Origin: Macrocystis pyrifera
Lineage: Eukaryota > Sar > Phaeophyceae > Laminariales > Laminariaceae
Direction of reading: 5' to 3'
Length of the DNA stretch: 64,000 bases
Assembly: GCA_031763025.1 (NCBI GenBank)
Contig: JASSKH010000044.1
Span: 62,001-126,000, forward strand
Both the position numbers and the translations under genes were made by a program. Of the stretch, positions 54,556 to 64,000 are shown in pieces. Below the pieces are notes generated by a model. That model was not told where the DNA came from and searched no databases. It saw nothing but the letters and a program-made list of their open reading frames with translations. The first letter of the stretch is position 1; the number at the start of each line of letters is the position of its first letter.

Positions 54556-56384
54556 GCTTCGGTTCTACGATGTCGCGGTCATCGCAATCGGTTCATTGTA
54601 CGTCGCGAACAACATCAGAGTGTGTTTGGGTGAAACAGACAAACACCTACACGTTCATCTAGTCGTACGTTGGGTTTCATAAACAACAAGGGCTGGGCTA
54701 GCCCTCACACGTTCAGGTGGTCCAAATTATCTTTGTGGTGCCCGTCTGTGTGTGCGACCCATCAGGCTTACAGGCTAGTTCAGGTAAAACGTTGCAAGTT
54801 TCGTACGTCATGAGTGCCGAATGAAAATGCCACTCAAAAGCCACACATTTGGAAACGTATTGAAAGTAGTAGACAGCGGAAGAGGGTGTTTCTGTTGAGA
54901 TTCTAGGGCTGGTGCCAACGGTGAAGTGGTGTCCGGAACAATTACGGCGCTTCAAAATATTCGACGATAGTCAGATGTCTCTGTAGCTGGAAATCCTTTG
55001 TTTACAATTTCTTTCGGAATCAAACCGCTTTAAGCCACGTTATACGTCGGGGTTAGCACACATCCAAACAGTATACCTTGCGTAGGAGCAAACCTCCCAA
55101 GTCGTACTCAACGCCAAGCGTTGAACTTAAACTGAAACAAAGTATGCACGAAGCAAGATCGTCCAACTACGACTTTGTCGCAAAATAGGGCAAACTTACC
55201 GCCCTTTGCTACGTACAACGTAAAGAGCGTGCTCGATGAACCCCTTTCTAACATGCGAACGAACGAAGATGTTTCATCGCCTGCTCTCTGGAGCCCCCTG
55301 AGGCCCAACAGTCCTCAATACATCAAACGCCCCAATATCTTCCGACGCGGACAAAACGAACAATATCAACCGGCAACGGGTTGAAAGGGACTCACAAAAC
55401 ACGTCGCCAGATTGTCAGGATCTATCTCCAACCAACGGTAAGGACTTCAGACGCTAAACGATTGAAATTAATCATTTTTGAACCACCCTTATATGGACAT
55501 TTAGAGCCTGATTTCTACAGTAGTAGGGAATTTGGAAAACGGGACAAACTTGCCTCGTACGCATAGCGTGGCAAAATAATACGGAGAGAACAACGTCTCA
55601 GAGCCATGACACGGGGGTTCCAAACACACCATTCAATGTAGAGAAGCATGCCGACCGCTTCCAACTCGAGACGGCTTACGCCTAGCTAAGTACAATGCGT
55701 TACTTCAAAGTCGGCCGCATGTGTAACCGCCGTGTGTGCAGAAATCGATTTTTACGCGCAGTTCTCGCAATGAATGATGCGACAAAAACGCCGAATACTA
55801 AACAGCAAGCAGACAAACATGGAGAAAAGGTGGAAGTCTGCACGTACCCTATTCGTAATGAGCACGCGTTTTAGCTACGTGAGACAACGAATATACATCC
55901 GATCTCGGCTTGGTCGTACCACTAGTAATACTGCTGCAGCAGAAAGTTGCATGTGGTAAGGCGTCTCAGTGCTTGCAGCAAGCCGTGCGTGAAAAAAAAA
56001 CTGAGCACGAAAGGGTTGTAGCCAAGATCAAGCATATCCGCCCACGTTTAGGTTTAAGATAGTTATATACTAAACACAAGTACAAATCGCACGCCGTTAG
56101 ACCTGCTCTTGGCCAGACTGACATCCTACCTGATCTTGGCTCGAAAAGGCCAGGGTTTTGTCTGAGTTGTTCTGCTGTTTGTCCAGCTTTCCACTGAGTT
56201 TATCCAAACATTGAAAATATTAGAGAGGCAATACGTACACTGTTTTTCATTGCGTATGCGTCAGCCGTTCCTCGGTTGCAATTCAAATGGTGCATTACCT
56301 ATGCACTCGTACGGACGTACGTACGTACTTTGTACACGCAAAGTACGATGGTTTCACTTTTTCTTCTTCGAGTTGTACGATGTG
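54556..56384. other. No gene recognised
   Basis: Mixed sequence with short ORFs. GTACGTACGTAC near 56310 is a short microsatellite. Confidence 0.4.
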
Positions 56385-59300
56385 TGCGTGTTCTTTCCGT
56401 CGACATCCAGCACAACCAGTGTCAGTGCCCTTTAATGAATCCTAGAAGGGATACAAGTTCTGTGGTCACAAAGCCATGTCATCGTACTGGATACGACAGC
56501 CACGACACACACATTCCATGATAGAGCGAAACGAAACAAAAATTAAAATTAAAATTAAACACCAAGAAGACAAAGTGAAAGAGAAAAAGAAACAATATAA
56601 AAAAAGAAGTATATATATATAACAAACAAACTGTCGTTCCCCCCTGCAGGCGATGGGGCATGCGTTTGATTTGAACCAACTGCAAAAAAAAAGAAAAAGA
56701 TGAAAAACACGACTACTTGTATAAAGAGTAAGACAAAGAACCAAGGGAAAATAACAGGCATACCAAAGCTCAAAGCATCCTCCAGGTAGCGGCAGAAGTG
56801 TGTGGTACGAGTAGCATAGATACAGGTACTCCCTCCCTGCTGGTCTGCCTGGTACCTTGCTACGCTGTCTGCCGCCTCCGTCCAGCATTCGTCAATTATG
56901 CTCGGCCTCTCGGCGTCAGGCAATACGAAAAAAGAAAAGAAGGCTCGCCATCCACCCACGCCACACGACACCTTCAACAAGGCTGATCGATCGAAGAAAG
57001 GCAGAGGAAGAACAAAAAGAAAACCACACAAGATCAACGCAAGAAACGATTGAAAAAGGAAAAAAAGGAAATCCACGGTCACACGAGCTGCACCAGTTGG
57101 TGGTACGAGTAGTATAGACATGTTCTACTTCCTAGTCTGCCCGGTACCTTGCTACCCTGTCTGCGATCTCCGTACTTTCGTCCACAGAAGATTCCCTACT
57201 ACTTATGTTCCTGGCCCTCTCCGCATTCCCTTGGTCGGGTTTTCTGACACATCTCCTTTTGCCCCCCCTCCCCCCATTCTCTTAGACACCGCCCACGGCG
57301 GATTCATGGCGCTGCGTACTCAGCTCAGCGTCAGCTTCGTGCCATATATAAACCGTTCGCCTGATTCAAGGATCCCCCGGTACCACTTCCATGCCTTTTT
57401 TGCAGCAGTGGACCTCAGAGCGGTCTCAACTCCAAACACCAAGGGAGTAAGTTCCTTTGACTCTTCGGTCGCTCCGAACTCCCTAAGGTCTTCGGCTATA
57501 CATCTATGCCAAGTCTTGAACTGTCCGCCGGGTCGCGGGTTCTCCCCACCAGCCATCATCCCGAACATTACTCGACTGGGTAATAGCTCCGTGCTTTTCC
57601 GTGCCACCCCGCCGCAAAGAAGAGCCGCCGTTTGCGACTGGTTGTTTCGATGCTCTTTCAACGTTTCAACTTGAGGCCCTTCGAGTACGAGAGGGTGGAA
57701 TGGGCAGTACGAAGTCGGCGCTGGAAGCCAATGATTCGTAACCGGACTTGGTGGTGAGTCGTTCGAAGCTTGGCAAAGTGTTCTTCTGTGAGGGCCCACG
57801 TCACATACCCGTACAGAAGGGTCTCAAATACCTCGGCCTTCAGCATTCGGACCTTCAGGCTAAAGGGGGCGGTCGTCCAATCATACAGCTCTGGGCCGAA
57901 CCGTTTGAGGATTACTCGCACGAGACGGAAACGGCGGTCAATTTCGAGCGAGAGGTCACTGTTTTTGTGGATAATGCCGCCTAGGTATAAAAACTGGGCT
58001 GTCCACATATACGTCTGGCCTGCTGCTTTCATGATGAGCGGTGGTGCGAGGGGTTTTGGTCTGGTGTTTGTAGAAACATTGTCTCAATCTTGTTTCCGAC
58101 GCCGTGAGGCCTGCTGCTTCAAAGACAGTCACAATGACTGTAATCATTTTCGCGAGCCCTTCAGCCGACTTCGAGACAATTCCTGCGTTTCGGCGTACAA
58201 CATGCCCCATACAGCCCTTCGCACGCACGTCAACGGCTCTTGCTCTTCCGCTCCGACCACTCCACCATCACTGAGTTGGACCCAATCCCTTACGATGGTT
58301 TCGTCTTGTCTGAAGCGTACTAGTACGACGTGTAACGCAGCAGCAAAGAATACGTTGAACAGTAACGGTGATAGCACACAGCCTTGCCCCAGCCCCTGCG
58401 TGACATCAAAATATTTCGAGTGCTCGCCGTCACCCATACGCACGCGAGCCCGCATGCCCTCGTGGAAATTTACGGATAATTCTCATCATCTTGGGTGGTA
58501 GGCCAAAGCGTGTGAGTACCTCCCATAACAGCTCTCGGCCGACCGAGTCGTTCGCCTTCTGCAGATGGATGAAGCGCAAGTACAGGGTGACTTCCCTTTC
58601 TTGTCCAAGCTCTTTTAACCGGCGCATGACCGACAACACATCAATCGTTGATAGTACGGAGCGGAAGCCGCACTATACCTCCTGGAGTAGTTCTTCGGTG
58701 TTGCAGTAGTTGCTGAGGCGGGACACGACGATTATCAACAAAACGTATGCCTGTGTAGGTAACAAGCGAACTCCCACTGTAGTTGTTGCAAACAGTTCGG
58801 TCGTTGGTTTTGTTAAGGACCTGATAATCGGATCTTTCCAATACTGGGAGACTTCTCCTGTTACCCCAACACTGACAAGGATATTGTGAAAGCACTGGGC
58901 GAATGCGCGGTGGTCCATTTTCAGGAGTTCGGCCGAGAGACCATCTGGCCCGATAGCTTTCCAATTCGACATCCCCTCGTGTGCGTTCGTCATCTCGTCC
59001 ATGGATGGGTCATCTCCGAGCGACCGATTTATCGGCCGTGGTGGCAAGAGGTCGACGAGTTTAGGCGATTTCGTGTTCAAGCGTTTGTGGTAAAGCCCCC
59101 CCACATCGTTCGCGAACTCGCAGTTTATCCTGCAACAGCGTGCCATCCTCGTTCCTAATGAAATGTTCACTCCTCGCTTTAGGCCCTTCCCAACATTACC
59201 GTACTCTTAAGGTGCTTGTAAAAGCCTCTATGGTCGTTGATCGCTAGGAATCGTTTTTTTTTTTTTCCGAAGTACGCTTCGAAGTAGGCACGCAGTCCTG

Positions 59301-59662
59301 CGGCAGTCACCTTCTGCAGCTTCGCACACGTAGATGTCAGTGTGTTCCACACGGTTTTATCCAGGGGGTGGGCAAGCAAGAATTAAAGTGCATCCTCCCT
59401 CGCTGTCCATGCTAATATATACTGGTATGGGGCAAAGGTTTCGGCAGATTCACACCATCCATGTCTGCAGTGGCGACGTGGAGGGGGTGGTACCTCTTTT
59501 TCGATCGCATCAACAATAGCCGCAGTGATAAACTCAACCATGCCAGACGTATTACGGGCTGGATAAGCTGATTAAGAGTGAAGGTGACCCTCGCGCCTAC
59601 TCGTTCGGGACACTTTTTTATCGCACACAAACTCTGCCTTTCGAACTCTCGGCGTTTTGGGT
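56385..59662 (-). mobile_element. LINE retrotransposon B, 5'-truncated and degraded
   Basis: Second copy of the LINE family of 21180-36725, same strand. Similarity runs from the 3' end (GACATCCAGCA and TCTGTGGTCACA) to CTCTCGGCGTTTTGGG near 59660, just downstream of the endonuclease in copy A. So the endonuclease is absent, as expected of a 5'-truncated LINE insertion. A 3' segment with GGTACGAGTAG and GGTACCTTGCTAC is present twice (about 56795-56900 and 57090-57190). Confidence 0.85.
57320..59379 (-). pseudogene. Reverse transcriptase remains of LINE B
   Basis: Pieces in order: NWKAIGPDGLSAELLKMDHR (58673-59170), LRFIHLQKANDSVGRELLWE (58430-58639), [20 protein letters not shown] (58144-58455), FLYLGGIIHKNSDLS and LRIIGFQRR (57658-58032), and the C-terminal extension (57320-57799). 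A one-base deletion in the catalytic YADD codons (58187-58199) turns it into Tyr-Ala-Glu-Thr and shifts the frame. Several other frame changes are present. The copy is inactive. Confidence 0.85.
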
Positions 59663-62112
59663 CGCACTTTCATGGTCTCATCTCTTAAGACAATGAAAGT
59701 TATTTGGCGGGAAACGCCAAAACAGAATTGGGAGCGAAGCGACCTAACAGAACGCAGCGTTGTGAACAGGTTCCCATTTTTTTGCGAGTGTGTCGGCCTG
59801 TAATAGTCGTCGTTTGGCAGTACCGATTGCGTGAGCTGTATGTTTCCGACTTCCACGACCCCGGTATCTGCAGAAACGGGCTATCTTGAGCTAACGCGTG
59901 GGACTTGACGCGTTGCAAGCAATATCAAGTTGCGCTCGCATTTGCCGTGGGACTGGTGTGTTTTGAGTGCAGCAAAAGTTTGATATTTCGTGATTTCGTG
60001 ACGAGCGCACAAGGCCTACATACCGCAATTGCAGCCTTCCCATATGTGTCGCCATATTACTGCTGCAGTACTTGCCTACAATAACACTTTGGGGACCATC
60101 TATACTCGCACACAACATAGATACTATGCACCCTCTCTTTCTTAGTTCGCTCTGCCTGTATAGAAAGGTCTCCTTCCCATTCTTCTTGGAATTTTGAATT
60201 GGTCGATGTTTGATATGACAACATCACGAGCACTCACCGTCAGTGAGCAGCTTTGCCGAACGAGTGAAATGACGAAGTATAAACCAATACGTGCAGGTGG
60301 AAAGCTATGTAACGTGGAAACGCAAAGATGTGCCAATCACATATTTTCTTGTACACTGTACATATTGGCAAGATATCGAGTAAATTCTTTGTCCCATGAT
60401 GTGGGATCATGTTTTGACATTGATAATGGTTTGCCCCTCGACCGTAGCAGTCGTGATTCCAAATTGGTTGAACCGCACAGAAGCAGTCTTTGTTGATCAC
60501 AGCTCTCACAGCCCTCCGAAGCATACAAAGAAAAATAAAAGTTTTCACATATAGCTCAAGCGCACCCCGCTCTCGGACGCTGTGCACCGACCGAATGTGT
60601 CGCGTTTAGATGCATGGAGAGTATACCTGCAGTTAATTCATGCGAAGCATTCATGGCACGTGAAAACGTTGATTGGCAGAATGCGCAACACAAGAAAACA
60701 CCACCATCATCTTGTTCTCAAAGGGGAAACAAGGTTCGCTAAAACCTATGATATCTACTTGAAACGTATGAAGTCGATGTACACGCTGCACGAGTCGTAC
60801 ATCATATAGTTTGATCTGAGTAGTACTCTCTGATTTGCCTGCACTAGACACACACTACTATTGCTCGTGCAACCAGCCATATTTGAAGCCCGCCTTATGT
60901 ATTTCGTCTCAGGCGCATCCAACTGGCACCGGCCACTGAATTTGCAAATGGCGTTCTTCTCAGTCGACTGATTTAAGTGGTGCCAACGCTCGTCTGTACT
61001 ACTGTGCCCTCCCACCTTGTGGTCCAACCAACTTATTATGGTGTTGTATTTAAGCCCCTACCGTCATAATACCCAGTTGACATGACGTACGGGCAAACGT
61101 GCGAAAACATCGATGCTATTGATGACTCCACCGCAGTACTCTGGTGCCCCCTAGTCTCGAACAGATTGATGTTTTGCATACTATCTGGGCCAACTGAAGG
61201 GCCTCGTCGATTCACTCTGCCACGCGTGGCGCTTGCAGGACCTTCGCTATCCACGGGAGCGCGCAGCGTCCTGATGGGCACATATTTACCTCGAACGGGC
61301 GTTAACACTTCCCTGCAGATGCCTTCGTCACCACCCTTGGGGCGCGGGATGTGGGTAGCACGTATCATGCGAGCCCAAAAGCAGTAAATACATTACCATT
61401 ACCAGAACGGTATAGGGCCACGATCGAGCACCCCGAACTGAGAAAAAAGGGTATATTTTGTTCGATGTTTCAACAGCACACCTCAAGGTGGCCGGCCATG
61501 TTGCTCAAAATCGAGACAACGGCAATATTTGCCCGCTTGCATAACCGCGACGACATCGTACACTTCAACGATGGATTAGGAACGTGGTGCTGGACTTGGA
61601 GGGGTGGCCGGTAGGTTTTACTAGGGTGGCAGGTGACCCGAACAAATCGGAAGCGGAACAGCCCTGCTCGAGGGGTATGCATCAAGGTCTAGGACTGCTT
61701 AGTACCGTTGATTCTATCGTGACATAATTCCTCAATACCCCCCGCACGTTTGACATCCAATACATCCCGCGCGTTTATCATTCTGCTACGATAACTGAGT
61801 TGGGCCCCAACGTCTCTGTAATATATTGTGGAAATCCAGTTCGGATACTTCGCGTTGCCCAACAGAACGAATACGATAATTTAACACGGGCTGGAACAAC
61901 CTATGAAGGCGATAGCAAATATTGCGTTTCAATGTCGGAACAAAAACACTGATTAAGTCAGTGGCACCGTATCCAGCACTCGATCAAACTATTCCTGCAT
62001 GGCGCCATGTACCAACTGCTCATACCCCCACCCTTGAAAGTTATGCTTCGTTCCTGCATGATAGGGATGCGAGGGTCCGAGGTCGTACGTCTACCACCAA
62101 TCCTGATATCTC
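59663..62112. other. No gene recognised; one two-strand open region near 61.1-61.4 kb
   Basis: At 61036-61387 both strands are open for over 100 codons (minus: PRPKGGDEGICREVLTPVRG; plus: MTYGQTCENIDAIDDSTAVL). Neither matches a family I know. The rest of the stretch has only short ORFs. Confidence 0.3.
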
Positions 62113-62219
62113 TTACGGGGGACCATATCAAATAGGACCTACGGTACACACAAAACCTCTATATTTCGCTATTTTTATTAACAATATCTGGTCCTGTTTT
62201 CCATGACCCCCCCGTAATA
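62113..62219 (+). mobile_element. Short MITE family, copy 3 (best preserved)
   Basis: About 105 bp with inverted ends TTACGGGGGACCAT and CATGACCCCCCCGTAA-like, enclosing ATAGGACCTACGGTACACAC and TATCTGGTCCT. It is too short to encode anything. It defines the family of the copies at 10.2 and 37.2 kb. Confidence 0.6.
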
Positions 62220-63173
62220 TTACACCCCCCCACTCACTACAACAGCAATATCAAGATCGTGGTGATCAACAGTTGGTCATAGAATCTCCCTGCATGCGAG
62301 CAGATGCATATATGCTCTTCTACACCGTTTGTACTGCAAGCACGATGATGCATCAGAAAGCCAGCCGCAGAAAACCCCCTTGCCTGGATTTTATATTGGC
62401 AGGCCATCGGAATCAGTCAGTATGTCAGTCAGCCTTGACGTGCAGCCTTCCTCGCCTCTTCCCTCAGCAAATATCTTTGAGCAGATTAACCCACCAAAAT
62501 GGGCCGCCGACGCTATTATAACTCAGAAGAAGATATCATCATGCTCATGATGACGGGATCGTCCTGATAGAGGTGGCAACGAACAGAACAAGACAAAACA
62601 GAAGTGACAACGTCGTATGTTGTACTGAACAGTGAAAACGTACTTGAGGGGAAACCCAGTCAAAGTCCCGGCCACGTTGCGGCCATATGTTCACTAGGCA
62701 ACACGGAACTCGACGAACTTAAATGGGATCAAGTATTGCACCCGACGTGAATTTCACGTATACCAATGAAGCTAACCTTCGGTACGCACGAATGAAGCGA
62801 TGCCACTCCCACTCGTTTTACATGTCGACATGGTCTTGACTCCTGATCTTGTGGCGGAGGGCTTACTCCACTGCCTCGAATTCCTCTGCGCTTTCTTCAT
62901 AAAAAGCGCATCTCCCAACCACAGAAAACAATGCAGACCACGGTTGCTGCCTTCTGTATTAGTAGGTAAAGAGAAGAGAGACATCGTGGGTACAGACGAT
63001 AGCCATCTACTAGAGGGATTGCTGCGCAGGTTGAGACCGGCACGGCAGCCGTGCAAGTTGTGACGCACCAAACAGGTGCCTCCCTTGTAGGCAACATTCT
63101 CTTACAGCAGTCAGTACCTGGTATAACAGCAGTGCAGTACCTCTCCTGCGCACACTGGTACAAGTGAAGTCAG
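62220..63173. other. Unrecognised; possible coding stretch at 62800-63063
   Basis: The plus strand at 62800-63063 reads DMVLTPDLVAEGLLHCLEFL and later KEKRDIVGTDDSHLLEGLL, with plausible protein composition but no known motif. It may be an exon of a gene running off the right end. Confidence 0.25.
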
Positions 63174-63757
63174 TATGGGAGGCGCGCAAAAAAAAATGGC
63201 AACTGCTGCTGTTGTGGTAGACGGTACGAGCACAGATGCCCTTGTGAAGCCCGTACGGCACAGACAGTCTGAGAGATCTGCTGTAGGGACTCCTGTGGTA
63301 CTCGGACAGCAGGTGGGTACAAGTATACAACAGCAGTAGTACGTATGGTACAGCCGTAGTTTTGTGGTGGAGGTGCAGTACTCTTTTAGGTACCAGGTAT
63401 AAAACTGCTGTGCCAGCAAGCGACACTCGTAGGTGGTACATTACTCCTGTCGCCAGGGGAACACACAGGCAGCATTTGGCACAACACGACAACATACACG
63501 CGCACCTGTTACATAGAGGCCTCCCCCTCTGCAGTGCAAGCCTTCTTGCAGGGGGTGTGGAAGCGCTCCGTGGTGACTATAGATACGTGTTCATCCCGCC
63601 ACGCCGAAGTTTTGTATCCCCACCAGCACCACCAGCTGAACACCCACATTGCAAAGAAATACCTCCACCACCAGCAGTTTGCCCAGCGCCTCTTCGTCTT
63701 GGAAGGTGCTTCAAAGCTGGCAACGGAAGAGGGGCGCCATAATATATACTCTTAACG
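63174..63757 (+). other. Candidate exons of an unknown gene
   Basis: An ATG at 63174 opens 54 codons (MATAAVVVDGTSTDALVKPV within) with a possible donor, CAGCAG followed by GTGGGT, near 63310. A second open stretch at 63534-63757 reads QHHQLNTHIAKKYLHHQQFA and LFVLEGASKLATEEG and looks coding. The two could be exons of one gene. No family is recognised. Confidence 0.25.
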
Positions 63758-64000
63758 CTACGCCGTGGCGAACCAAACGAAGCCTAGTGACCTTCGGCAG
63801 GTCCCCAAGTGGGGCTCGTGATATTTATACTCTAAAGACAACAAACAACTTTACGTTTTGGAGGCCACACGCTTAGTGTTCAGGATCAATAGCTTTTATA
63901 TTGATTTTCGCGGACAAACACCGCTCGTGGGGCGCGTGTTTTACTTGGTTTTGGCATGTATCAGGTACATGATTTGGACCCAGAACGATCAGGTCTACCT
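63758..64000. other. No feature recognised
   Basis: AT-rich end of window, no ORF or repeat that I can support. Confidence 0.4.

Noticed and set aside
63010..63495. Minus-strand ORF of 161 codons near the right edge
   Set aside because: Its residues follow short repeats rich in GTAC and CAGCAG on the other strand, with no motif; the plus-strand frames look more coding-like.

Overview
This is a eukaryotic, gene-poor window built almost entirely of transposable elements. I see no bacterial operon structure, rRNA or intact tRNA gene. The few gene-like pieces are short exons with GT...AG introns. The mix of a DIRS-order (tyrosine-recombinase) retrotransposon, Ty3/gypsy and LINE elements, a tRNA-derived SINE and leucine-rich-repeat (LRR) exons of exactly 72 bp would suit a large algal or other stramenopile genome. 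Brown algae are one group with 72-bp LRR exons, but animal LRR receptors also have them, so the lineage call is weak.

Layout. 1-4314: the 3' part of a dead DIRS-like element (RNase H and tyrosine recombinase, both frameshifted), ending in a B1-A2-B2 split direct repeat; its B1 copy is interrupted by a 1.1-kb terminal-inverted-repeat (TIR) element. 4315-16157: a block of reshuffled repeat modules, named here alpha, beta and gamma. Two 0.5-kb inverted arms (5869-6395 and 15640-16157) bound 10.3 kb of it. 16158-21175: non-coding, with a 1.15-kb foldback repeat and a Harbinger-like MITE. 21180-36725: a LINE on the minus strand, split by a 11.06-kb Ty3/gypsy element (25179-36234) with near-identical LTRs and a 4-bp target duplication. 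36774-39290: a 2.5-kb TIR element holding nested repeats, including one SINE copy. 39291-56380: mostly unrecognised sequence with hairpins, a second SINE copy, weak exon candidates and two convincing LRR exons (53404-53475 and 53773-53844). 56385-59662: a second, 5'-truncated and broken LINE copy. 59663-64000: mostly unrecognised, with one short MITE copy and weak coding candidates at the right edge.

How the parts relate. The window records layered insertion: gypsy into LINE, a TIR element into the DIRS repeat, and MITE, SINE and gamma repeats into or beside larger elements. Two nested pairs can be checked inside the window itself: an empty site for the TIR insertion, and the LINE reading frame that closes once the gypsy element is removed. 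The one likely host gene is the LRR gene around 53.4-53.85 kb; only two exons are secure. All functional statements come from reading motifs by eye; no database search was run.
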